Origin: DAIDKA01 sp035487155
Lineage (GTDB): Bacteria > Pseudomonadota > Gammaproteobacteria > Steroidobacterales > Steroidobacteraceae
Reading direction: 5' to 3'
NCBI GenBank assembly: GCA_035487155.1
Contig: DATHMK010000054.1
Span: 1 to 64,000, forward strand
Length of the DNA: 64,000 nt
Shown piece by piece: positions 51,524 through 59,571 of the stretch. Under the pieces are notes generated by a model. It saw only the letters and a list, made by a program, of their open reading frames with translations. It did no database searches and had not been told where the DNA came from. How positions within the stretch are numbered: position 1 is the stretch's first letter; each line of letters begins with the position of its first letter. The translations under genes and the position numbers were made by a program.

Positions 51524-53614
51524 CTAAGGCGGCGCGGGGTTCTGCGCCGCCACCTGCAGCACATAACCGGTCAGATCCTGCAGCTGCTGCGGCGACAACG
51601 CCGAGCCGAAGGCCGGCATGTCGTTGCGGCCCTTGATGAGTACGGTGGTGATGCCCTCCTGGGTCAAGGCGCGCGTCAGCTTCGCGCCGCCATGCGTGCC
51701 GCCCAGGCCGGTGGGCCCATGGCACACCACGCAGGTGGTGGTGTAGATGTCCTTGCCCTGGGCCAGATCCGCGACATGCGCCGTGGCTGGCGTTGCGGGC
51801 GCGGCGGCAGCGGGGCGCGCTGCGGCGGCCGGATCGGCCGATTCGCGTGGCAGCGATTTGAGCGTGCCATCCAGTGAGAACAGCCACAGGCCGTCGCTGC
51901 GCTTGCTGCCGGCCAGCGCCGTGCCGCCGGCCAACACCACCACATAGCCTCTGCCATTGCGTTCGAACACGCTGGCCGGCGCATTGACGCCGCCATCGGT
52001 CTGAAACTCCCAAAGCTTCTTGCCGTTGCTCTTGTCCAGTGCGGTCAGGCGACCATCGTTGCGGCCGATGAACAGCAGTCCGCCATGGGTGACCACCGAA
52101 CCGCTGTAGCAGGAGTCCACCCACTGTTGGCGCCACACCAGCTTGTTGGTGGTCAGGTCCAGCGCGGCCAGCACTCCGCGGCGCGGCGCGGCGAAGCGCG
52201 CGACCACGCTGCCGGAGTACAGCGCGCCCGGTTCAACCGGATAGTGGGGGTCACCCCCGGTCGCGCCCCACAGCGAGTCCTGGGCGCAGATGTACAGCAG
52301 GTGCGAGCGCGGATCATAGGAACTGGGGGGCCAGTTGATGGCCGCCAGCGGCTTCCAGATCGCCGGATGCTTGCTGAAGGGGGTGAAGATGCGACCTGCG
52401 TTGATGAGGTCGAAGCCCTCGGGCGCCATGTCGATGAACTGCGGCACCACTGCATCGCCAACCGGAAAGGGCTGCGTGGGCGAGGTGTTCTGCTCGGGCA
52501 GCTGCATCACCGGGGTCTCTTTCATGCCCAGGAGCGGCTTGCCGGTCACGCGGTCCAGGATATACGCCCAGCCGGTCTTGCCGGCCTCCACCAGCGCCTT
52601 GCGCATCTGACCCTGGTACGGCGCGTCGAACAGCACGACGGGGTTGGGCGCGTCGTAGTCCCAGAGGTCGTGGTGGACTTCCTGGAAATGCCAGCGGTAC
52701 TTGCCGCTCATCACATCCAGCGCCACGATGCTGACGCTGAAGAGGTTGTCACCCTTGCGGATGGCACCGTTGAGCACCGGGCCCGGATTGGCGGTTGAAA
52801 AATAGATCAGGCCCAGCTGCGGGTCGATGGCGGGCGTCTGCCACACCGCCGCGCCGCCATGTTTCCACACCTCGCTGTTGGCCGGCCAGGTGTCGTGGCC
52901 GAACTCGCCGGGGCCTGGCACCGTGTAGAAGGTCCAGCGCAGCGCACCGGTGTTGGCATCGTAGGCCTTGATGCGCCCGCGCGTGCCCATGTCGCTGCCG
53001 GCAAAACCGGTGATGACCATTCCAGCGTAGTAAAGCGGCGCGCTGGCAATCACGTAGCCCAGCTTCGGATCCTCGGCCTGGATCGACCAGGCCACTTTTC
53101 CGGTGTGCTGATCGAGCGCGATCAGCCGCGCGTCGAGCTCACCGACGAACACCTTGCCGGCGCCCAAGGCCACGCCGCGCCCCGGCCAGGCACAGCAGGG
53201 GCGCGCGACCTTCGGATCAATGTCGGCGTTGAACTCCCATTTCACGGCACCGCTGGCCAGATCGATGGCGAAGGCATCACCGTCTCCGGTCATGATGTAC
53301 ACCGAGTCGCCGTAGACAATGGGCTGGGCCTGATTGCCGGCGTGCGCGCTCATGCCCGAGCCGTTCAACGAGGCGCGCCAGTTGGCCTTGAGCCCCGCCA
53401 CGTTGCCGGGATTCAAGCTGTCGAGCGGCGAGTAGCGCTGGTTGGAGAGGCTGCCGCCGTTGGTCGGCCAGTCACTTGTCGGCGCAGCGAAAAGCTGCTG
53501 TGCCGAAAATGCAGGGGCATCTTGGGATCCCGACCTGGAAATCTGTGCCGCTGCAGGAGCCGCCACCAGCATGAGCAGGCATGCCGTGACAGAAGGCTTG
53601 GGTAAGGCTCGCAT
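51524..53614 (-). CDS. PQQ-dependent quinohaemoprotein (second of a convergent pair)
   Basis: 696 aa. Signal peptide (TACLLMLVAAPAAA). It is a clear paralogue of the gene ending 8 bp away: QQLFAAPTSDWPTNGG, HHDLWDYDAPNP and a C-terminal CVVCH with NDMPAFGS. Unlike that paralogue it keeps a Cys-Cys pair (ARPCCAWPGRG). The last codons form a GGCGGCGC-N8-GCGCCGCC stem with the intergenic bases (51528-51551), which may end transcription of both genes. Its start is divergent from the carotenoid oxygenase gene across 71 bp, where a shared regulatory region probably lies. Confidence 0.9.
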   Translation of the reverse strand: MRALPKPSVTACLLMLVAAPAAAQISRSGSQDAPAFSAQQLFAAPTSDWPTNGGSLSNQRYSPLDSLNPGNVAGLKANWRASLNGSGMSAHAGNQAQPIVYGDSVYIMTGDGDAFAIDLASGAVKWEFNADIDPKVARPCCAWPGRGVALGAGKVFVGELDARLIALDQHTGKVAWSIQAEDPKLGYVIASAPLYYAGMVITGFAGSDMGTRGRIKAYDANTGALRWTFYTVPGPGEFGHDTWPANSEVWKHGGAAVWQTPAIDPQLGLIYFSTANPGPVLNGAIRKGDNLFSVSIVALDVMSGKYRWHFQEVHHDLWDYDAPNPVVLFDAPYQGQMRKALVEAGKTGWAYILDRVTGKPLLGMKETPVMQLPEQNTSPTQPFPVGDAVVPQFIDMAPEGFDLINAGRIFTPFSKHPAIWKPLAAINWPPSSYDPRSHLLYICAQDSLWGATGGDPHYPVEPGALYSGSVVARFAAPRRGVLAALDLTTNKLVWRQQWVDSCYSGSVVTHGGLLFIGRNDGRLTALDKSNGKKLWEFQTDGGVNAPASVFERNGRGYVVVLAGGTALAGSKRSDGLWLFSLDGTLKSLPRESADPAAAARPAAAAPATPATAHVADLAQGKDIYTTTCVVCHGPTGLGGTHGGAKLTRALTQEGITTVLIKGRNDMPAFGSALSPQQLQDLTGYVLQVAAQNPAPP
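51528..51551. terminator. GC-rich hairpin at the end of convergent PQQ genes
   Basis: GGCGGCGC-GGGGTTCT-GCGCCGCC, a perfect 8-bp stem across the stop region of the minus-strand gene and 12 bp past the stop of the plus-strand gene. It lacks a T-run. Confidence 0.4.
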
Positions 53615-53685
53615 GGGCGCGGACTCTATAACAGGCCGGTTGAGTTATCATCCGATGTGGCAGCCAATCTTCCTGGAGAACCGCC

Positions 53686-55116
53686 ATGGCAGTCGATTTC
53701 CGAGGTCATCCGCTGTTTCCGCCCGGCTTCAACAGCCCGACGCGATTCGATGCCGATGTCTACGACTGTGAGGTCTGGGGCCAGATTCCCACCGACATTC
53801 ACGGCACTTTCTATCGCATGCAGTGCGACTTCGACTATCGGCCGCCGAAGAACGAATGGATGACCGGCTTCAACGGCGACGGGCATATCAGCCGCTTCCG
53901 TTTCAACAATGGCTCGGTGGACTTCAAGGGCCGCTTTGTGCGCACCGCCCGGCTGATGACCGAGCGCAAGGCGCGCAAGCGGCTGTTCGGCGTGTACCGC
54001 AATCCGTATACGGACGATCCGAGCGTCGCCAATATCAACCGCTCGGCAGCCAACACCCATACCTACTGGCATGGCGGCAAGCTGTTCGTCCTGAAGGAGG
54101 ACTCGCTGCCGTACTACGTGGATCCGCATACGCTGGAGACACTGGGCGACTGGGATTTCCACGGCAAGTACACCGCCAAGACCATGTCGGCGCACCCGAA
54201 GATCGATCCGCTGACCGGCGAGATGATTGCCTACGGCTACGAAGCCAAGGGCATCCTCACCAAGGACATCGCGGTCTACACCATCAATCCGGCCGGCAAG
54301 GTGGTCAAGGAGGTGTGGCTGCAGTCCCCGTACCTGGGCATCATCCACGACATCGCCATCACCCAGAAGCATGTGATCATCCCGGTCATCGCGCGCACCA
54401 CGAGTCTGGAGCGGCTGAAGTCCGGGGAGCCCATGTGGGAATGGGACGGCAGCCTGCCGACCATGGTCGGGGTGCTGCCGCGCGACGGTGACGCGAAGGA
54501 CGTGCGCTGGTTCAAGGGCCCCTCGCGCAACACGCTGCACTTCCTCAACGCCACCGATCGCGGCAACAAGGTCACCATGGAGTTGCCCACATCCTCCGGG
54601 GAGCGTGACCCGTCGCAGATCCGCCGCTGGACCTTCGATCTGGATTCCACATCGGATGCCTTCCAGGAGGAAGTGGTGTCCACCACGCCCGGCTTTCTGC
54701 CGCGCATGGATGACCGCTACCTGTCGCTGGATTATCGCTACGCCTTCATCAGCAGCCGCGTGCCAAGCGCCACGCCCGATCCGAAGGCCAATCCCTTCAG
54801 CGGTGGCACCCAGGTGGTGCAGCGCCTGGACGTGCATACCGGTGATATCAAGCAATGCGCCATCGAGGGCAAGTTGGCCCTGCAGGAAAGCTGCTTCGTG
54901 CCGCGCGCGAATTCCAGGAACGAGGGCGACGGTTATGTCATGACCATCGCCAGCAATTTCGACACCATGAGTTCGGACCTCATCATCACCGACGCCGAGC
55001 ACCTGGAGGATGGCGTCATCGCCACCGTCAAACTGCCGTTCCGGCTGCGCAGCGGCACTCACACCAACTGGTACCCGCAGTCGGTGCTGCCGCCGGTCAA
55101 GGATGAACTGGCATGA
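53686..55116 (+). CDS. Carotenoid-oxygenase family enzyme, lignostilbene-dioxygenase-like
   Basis: 476 aa. The four iron-binding His are His170 (MSAHPKID), His221 (IIHDIAIT), His285 (NTLHFLNAT) and His459 (SGTHTNWY). Tyr104 (RLFGVYRNPYTDD) and Lys137 (LFVLKEDSLPY) have the spacing of the Tyr and Lys that hold the phenol in bacterial stilbene-cleaving oxygenases, so cleavage of the interphenyl double bond of a 4-hydroxystilbene is more likely than carotenoid cleavage. The Tat mini-protein and the SnoaL/hydrolase gene follow with a 4-bp overlap and a 9-bp gap, as one operon. Confidence 0.9.
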   Translation: MAVDFRGHPLFPPGFNSPTRFDADVYDCEVWGQIPTDIHGTFYRMQCDFDYRPPKNEWMTGFNGDGHISRFRFNNGSVDFKGRFVRTARLMTERKARKRLFGVYRNPYTDDPSVANINRSAANTHTYWHGGKLFVLKEDSLPYYVDPHTLETLGDWDFHGKYTAKTMSAHPKIDPLTGEMIAYGYEAKGILTKDIAVYTINPAGKVVKEVWLQSPYLGIIHDIAITQKHVIIPVIARTTSLERLKSGEPMWEWDGSLPTMVGVLPRDGDAKDVRWFKGPSRNTLHFLNATDRGNKVTMELPTSSGERDPSQIRRWTFDLDSTSDAFQEEVVSTTPGFLPRMDDRYLSLDYRYAFISSRVPSATPDPKANPFSGGTQVVQRLDVHTGDIKQCAIEGKLALQESCFVPRANSRNEGDGYVMTIASNFDTMSSDLIITDAEHLEDGVIATVKLPFRLRSGTHTNWYPQSVLPPVKDELA

Positions 55117-55397
55117 GCACCGCTACCCGTCGCGAGTTCCTGGGGGGCGTGAGTATGAGCGTCGCGGCGGCCGTGGCGCTGAGCCTGACGCCGGGGGCGC
55201 GCGCCGTGCCGCTGCGATGGAGCGCGCCACACCTGCCGCCCGCCTTGGCCACAATGTATCCGCAGGGGGATTGGCATGTGGATGACATCTGCGGGCATCT
55301 GCCGCGCTATGCCCATCCGATTCCGTACCTGCACGACACGACCGCACCGGATTTTTCGGCACTGGCGGCGCCGGTGGACCGACAGTTCGTATCTTAG
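55113..55397 (+). CDS. Small Tat-signal protein
   Basis: 94 aa. Its start overlaps the stop of the oxygenase gene (ATGA). The N-terminus has a twin-Arg signal (TRREFLGGVSMSVAAAVALS). The mature 60 residues are short, rich in Pro, His and Asp (DDICGHLPRYAHPIPYLHDT), with a single Cys. No known domain. It may be an accessory or metallo-protein exported folded; its function cannot be assigned. Position between oxygenase and fusion enzyme shows co-expression. Confidence 0.7.
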   Translation: MSTATRREFLGGVSMSVAAAVALSLTPGARAVPLRWSAPHLPPALATMYPQGDWHVDDICGHLPRYAHPIPYLHDTTAPDFSALAAPVDRQFVS

Positions 55398-55405
55398 GGG
55401 AAGTC

Positions 55406-58400
55406 ATGCAAGCTCGTTTGCCGGCTGCCATCGCCGCGGCCCTGATCGCTGCGTCCGCCAGCTTCGCGGCCCCCGCTGCCGCCGGGTCGGCCGAGGCTTC
55501 CTCGGATCTGCAGCTGCGCGTGGCGACCCTTGGCGCCAATGTGCAGTTGGCCGAGGACCTAAGTCAGATCGAGAAACTGCAGCGTGCGTACGGCTACTAC
55601 GTCGACAAGGGGCTGTGGGAAGACGTCTCCTGGCTGTTCACTGAAAATGCCGTGGCCAACTATCCGGCCGGTGTCTTTGTCGGCCGCACGAGCATCCGCG
55701 AACACCTGTACATGAATGTCGGCGGCCAGCAGATGGGGGACATCGGGCTGGGCAACGGCCGTCTGTATGACCACATGAATATCCAGCCGGTGGTGCACAT
55801 CGATGCCAGCGGGCTCACCGCGCATGGCCGCTGGCGTGCCTTCGCCATGTTCGGCAGCCCGGGCGGCGCGGCCACCTGGGCCGAAGGCGTGTACGAGATG
55901 CAGTACGCCAAGGAGAACGGCGTCTGGAAGATCAGCAAGCTGGATTACTACTCCGGATTCGGTGCGCCCTATAAGACCGGCTGGGCAGCGCCGGCAACGC
56001 CGGCCGCGGCCGCCGCCGCCTCGGCGCCGGGTGTCGTGGCGGCAGCACCCGCCGCCCGGCCGCGCCGCCCGCTGGCGCATCCGGCCGACATCGAACGCAA
56101 CATGGACTGCGATGGTTTTCCCAAGGCCTGCATCGCACCGTTCCACTATGGCAATCCCGGGACCACGACTTCCTCGGACGCCTGGGTGCTGCCGGATGCG
56201 GCGACGATTGCCATCCTGGCGCGCAATATTCCCAAAGGTGAACTGGCCACGCGTCTGGCGGATCTCAGCCACCGCGTCACGCTGTTGAATGACGCGCAGC
56301 AGATCGAAAATCTGCAGCGCATCTATGGCTACTACATCGATCGGGCGATGTGGGATCAGGCCGCGGACCTGTTCGCTGCTGATGCCACCATCGAAAGTGG
56401 TCAGCAGGGCGTCTATGTCGGCAAGCGACGGGTGCGCGAATTCCTGGGGCTCGCCGGGCATCAGGGCCTGAGCTGGGGCTGGATGAACGATCACATGCAG
56501 CTGCAGCCCATCGTGGATGTGGCGCCGGACGGCCTCAGCGCCCGCGCCCGCAGCCGCGAGCTGGATCTGCTGGGGCATGTGGGCGGCCAGGGTCAATGGA
56601 TGGAGGGCGTGTACGAAAACACCTTCGTCAAACGCCATGGCGTTTGGATGTTCAAGTCGCTGCACTTCTATCCCACTTTCATCACCGACTACGACAAGGG
56701 TTGGGCCCAGGATGCTCAAGCAGTGCCGACGGCCAGCAAGGGGCTGCCGCCGGATCGACCGCCCACCGAGGTCTATGCCATCTATCCCAGCGCCCATGTG
56801 CCGCCGTTTCACTATCCCAATCCCGTCACCGGGCAGATGGCGCACTACCCGCAGGTCGGTGGCCCCGATCCGGCGGTGGCCAAGGCTGCGCTGATGGTGC
56901 CGGGTGCGCCGTTCGTGCCCCATCCATTGCCTGATGTGACGGCGGCGCTGGCGCAGGCCGAGCGCGGCGTGCAGCGGGTGAAGGATTACTACGAGATCGA
57001 AAATCTCGAAAGCGCCTACGGCTACTACCTGGACAAGAACCTGTGGAACGACCTGGCGAACCTCTTCAGCGTCGATGGCTCCATGGAATTGGCACAACGG
57101 GGTGCCTACGACGGTCGCGAACACGTGCGCGCCTTCTTGCTGAAGGTATTCGGCCGTGGCAGCGAAGGCCCGGTGGCAGGGCGCCTGGGCAATCACATGC
57201 AGCTGCAGCCGGTGATCGATATTGCACCGGATGGCAAGTCCGCGAAGATCCGTATCCGCATGTTCCAGCAGATGAGCTTCGGTGCGCGCGCTTCGGTCGG
57301 CGCCGCCGTCTATGAAAATACCGCGGTGCTGGAGGATGGAAAGTGGAAGCTGCGCGATGACCATACCTACAACACGCTCGCGGCCAACTACGAGGGCGGC
57401 TGGGTGAAGGCGGCCAATCCCGGTGTGCCCGGGCAGGACAAGGATCTGCCGCCGGATCGGCCACCGGCCTTCAAGTTCCAGATGTTTCCAGTGGTGTACG
57501 ACATCCCCTTCCATTATGCGAACCCGGTGACCGGCAACAGCAGCGTGCCGCCCATCACCGATGCCACCGGCCATCCGCCGGGAATGCCGGAGGAGATTGC
57601 CACCGCGATCCGCAGCATCGGGCCGAAGGTGGAAGGCGTGCGTACCGGCAAGCTGTATGAACCCTTGCAGCAGCGCGAGCCCTACACCGATGCGGTGGTG
57701 ACCCGCGATGTGGCCTATGGCCCGGCAGCGCGCAACACCGCCGACATTTTCATTCCCCTGCAGCACGGCCCGCGCAAGCCGGTGGTGGTGTTCATCTACG
57801 GCGGCGGCTTTGCCGGCGGCGCCAAGCACACGCCCGGCTCCCCGTTCTACGACAATGTGGGGCGCTGGGCCGCGGCCCACGACCTGGTGGGCGTCACGGC
57901 CAACTACCGCCTGGCCCCGCAGTCGCAGTGGCCCTCCGGGGTGCAGGATGTGACGGCACTGGTCGGATGGCTCAAGGCGCATATTGCCGAGTATGGCGGT
58001 GACCCCAAACATATCTTCCTCTGGGGTCATTCATCCGGTGGCGCCCACGTGGCCGACTACCTGGCCCACAGCGCACGCGCGCACCAGGATCCGCAGGTGG
58101 CCGGAGCCATTCTCATGTCGGCGGCGGTCTATGATCTGGGGCATGACGTGTCGATCTGGAAAGCCTACTACGGGGAGGATGTGAGCAAGTACGGCGCCGA
58201 ATCCGCGCTGCCGGGTCTGGTGCTGTCGCGCACTCCTTTGCTGGTGACCGACGCGGAGCTTGATCCGCCGAATTTCCAGGAGCAGGCCGATGAACTGGCA
58301 GCCGCGCGCGCCAGGGCCGGCCATCCGGTGCAACGGCTGCATGTGCCGGGGCATTCGCATCTGTCCGAGGCCTATGCCATCGGTACCGCCGATGAGTCGG

Positions 58401-58441
58401 TGACCGGGCCGGTACTGAAATTCATCCGCGCGCACAGCTGA
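55406..58441 (+). CDS. Giant fusion: three SnoaL-like domains plus an alpha/beta-hydrolase
   Basis: 1011 aa with a signal peptide (PAAIAAALIAASASFAAPAAA). Three NTF2/SnoaL-like domains follow at about 52-190, 296-430 and 528-668, each with a GYY[VIL]D start (AYGYYVDKGLWED, IYGYYIDRAMWDQ, AYGYYLDKNLWND) and an [DN]HM(N/Q)[IL]QP core. Linkers repeat an FHY(G/P/A)NP motif. The end (about 750-1011) is an HSL-type esterase: oxyanion loop FIYGGGFAGG, nucleophile Ser876 in GHSSGG, and probable acid and His at Asp949 or Asp953 and His983 or His985. SnoaL domains are often dehydratases, isomerases or hydroxylase partners. Substrate unknown. Confidence 0.92.
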   Translation: MQARLPAAIAAALIAASASFAAPAAAGSAEASSDLQLRVATLGANVQLAEDLSQIEKLQRAYGYYVDKGLWEDVSWLFTENAVANYPAGVFVGRTSIREHLYMNVGGQQMGDIGLGNGRLYDHMNIQPVVHIDASGLTAHGRWRAFAMFGSPGGAATWAEGVYEMQYAKENGVWKISKLDYYSGFGAPYKTGWAAPATPAAAAAASAPGVVAAAPAARPRRPLAHPADIERNMDCDGFPKACIAPFHYGNPGTTTSSDAWVLPDAATIAILARNIPKGELATRLADLSHRVTLLNDAQQIENLQRIYGYYIDRAMWDQAADLFAADATIESGQQGVYVGKRRVREFLGLAGHQGLSWGWMNDHMQLQPIVDVAPDGLSARARSRELDLLGHVGGQGQWMEGVYENTFVKRHGVWMFKSLHFYPTFITDYDKGWAQDAQAVPTASKGLPPDRPPTEVYAIYPSAHVPPFHYPNPVTGQMAHYPQVGGPDPAVAKAALMVPGAPFVPHPLPDVTAALAQAERGVQRVKDYYEIENLESAYGYYLDKNLWNDLANLFSVDGSMELAQRGAYDGREHVRAFLLKVFGRGSEGPVAGRLGNHMQLQPVIDIAPDGKSAKIRIRMFQQMSFGARASVGAAVYENTAVLEDGKWKLRDDHTYNTLAANYEGGWVKAANPGVPGQDKDLPPDRPPAFKFQMFPVVYDIPFHYANPVTGNSSVPPITDATGHPPGMPEEIATAIRSIGPKVEGVRTGKLYEPLQQREPYTDAVVTRDVAYGPAARNTADIFIPLQHGPRKPVVVFIYGGGFAGGAKHTPGSPFYDNVGRWAAAHDLVGVTANYRLAPQSQWPSGVQDVTALVGWLKAHIAEYGGDPKHIFLWGHSSGGAHVADYLAHSARAHQDPQVAGAILMSAAVYDLGHDVSIWKAYYGEDVSKYGAESALPGLVLSRTPLLVTDAELDPPNFQEQADELAAARARAGHPVQRLHVPGHSHLSEAYAIGTADESVTGPVLKFIRAHS

Positions 58442-58461
58442 CAGTTCGCAGGAGCGATCCA

Positions 58462-58818
58462 ATGAGAATGATCTGGCGGTTCGGGCTCCTGGGCGCAATG
58501 ACGCTCGCGCCCCTTCATGCCTTCGCCCAGGATGCGGACAGTCTTGCGGACATACGCTGTGTGGCGGTCGGCATGCACTTTGCCGAGGCGCCCGACTCGC
58601 ACCAGAAGTCCACCGGTACGCTGCTGGTGCTGTACTACATGGGACGATTGGATGGCCGTGCCCCGAGCCTCGACATCGCCAAGCTGCTGGGCGAGCAGAT
58701 CGACCGGATGACGGCCTCCGACTATGCCGTCGAGGCGACCCGCTGCAGTCAGAATCTTGCGCAAAAAGGGGCACAGATCAAGCAGCTCGGTGAGCAGATG
58801 CAGAAGCATTTCAAGTGA
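58462..58818 (+). CDS. Small exported hypothetical protein
   Basis: 118 aa with a CAGGAG ribosome site and a signal peptide (FGLLGAMTLAPLHAFAQ). The mature part is helical with two Cys (DIRCVAVGMHF and EATRCSQNLAQ) that could form a disulfide. No family recognised. It follows the SnoaL/hydrolase gene by 20 bp, so it may belong to the same operon. Confidence 0.65.
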   Translation: MRMIWRFGLLGAMTLAPLHAFAQDADSLADIRCVAVGMHFAEAPDSHQKSTGTLLVLYYMGRLDGRAPSLDIAKLLGEQIDRMTASDYAVEATRCSQNLAQKGAQIKQLGEQMQKHFK

Positions 58819-58837
58819 CGAACCGCCCGGAGTCCTC

Positions 58838-59383
58838 GTGCCCGCCGCGACCATCCGCTTCAAAGCGAAGCTGCTGCAGCCCCGGCTGACAGGCCGAGCC
58901 GCCTCGTGGAGCTTCGTCGTGCTGCCGAAAACCGCCAGCGCCAGGCTGCCCTCGCGGGGCATGGCCACGGTCGATGGCACTCTGAACACAATTCGATTTC
59001 GCGCCACGCTCCAGCCCGATGGCCGTAAGAGTCACTGGTTCAAGGTAAGCCGGCAGCTGCGCGAGTCGGCAGGCGCAGCCGCCGGCGATGCAGTGGTGCT
59101 GGAGCTGGTGCCCGCTGCCCGGGCGCCCGAACCGAAAGTGCCGGCGAAGCTGCGCCTGGCGCTCGTTGCCGCGCCGGCGGCGCGCGCCGTGTGGTTGACG
59201 CTCACCCCCGTCGCGCGCCGCGATTGGATCCATTGGATAACTTCCGCGAAGCAGGCAGCCACCCGGGCAGGCCGCATCGGCAAAGCCTGCTCGATGCTGG
59301 CGGGCGGCAAACGACGCGTGTGCTGCTTCGATCGGTCCGGGTTCTACAGCAAGTCGCTGCGCGCTCCCACAGCTGCGACCTGA
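58838..59383 (+). CDS. DUF1905 plus YdeI-like C-terminal domain protein
   Basis: 181 aa from GTG 58838 with GGAG 5 nt upstream; reading further up gives only antisense-like residues. The first 85 residues form a DUF1905 barrel (IRFKAKLLQPRLTGRAASWS, HWFKVSRQLRESAG). The second part has the YdeI-like RRDWIHWITSAKQAATRAGR helix. Such proteins are small cytosolic proteins of unknown role. Ribosome-site choice and the family length support the start. Confidence 0.85.
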   Translation: MPAATIRFKAKLLQPRLTGRAASWSFVVLPKTASARLPSRGMATVDGTLNTIRFRATLQPDGRKSHWFKVSRQLRESAGAAAGDAVVLELVPAARAPEPKVPAKLRLALVAAPAARAVWLTLTPVARRDWIHWITSAKQAATRAGRIGKACSMLAGGKRRVCCFDRSGFYSKSLRAPTAAT

Positions 59384-59423
59384 ACTGAGAGCACTTGCCG
59401 CAAGTCTCGCGGCGGTGCACACT

Positions 59424-59472
59424 TTGCGCCAATACAACACCCGTTTGCGCATCAACGAGGCGCTGGCGCAAC
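59424..59472. promoter_or_regulatory. Repeated TTTGCGC / GCGCAAC motifs upstream of the TonB receptor
   Basis: Two direct copies of TTTGCGC (59424 and 59444, 20 bp apart) and one inverted GCGCAAC (59466-59472) lie 100-150 bp before the receptor start. The first is followed by CAAT. They may be regulator half-sites; chance occurrence cannot be excluded in this composition. Confidence 0.3.
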
Positions 59473-59571
59473 ACTCATCTCGCTGCTGAAAATGTCCCGC
59501 GATGGGGCCGGCGCCAGTCCGTCAGCTGCGTCTTCAATGTTCGTAAATGCACTTGTTCTAAGGGGGAACGA

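Noticed and set aside
55559..58030. 823-codon open frame antisense to the SnoaL/hydrolase fusion
   Set aside because: It is the reverse frame of a gene with clear domains; composition is His/Arg/Gly-rich without any recognisable motif. Long antisense frames are common in this GC-rich DNA.
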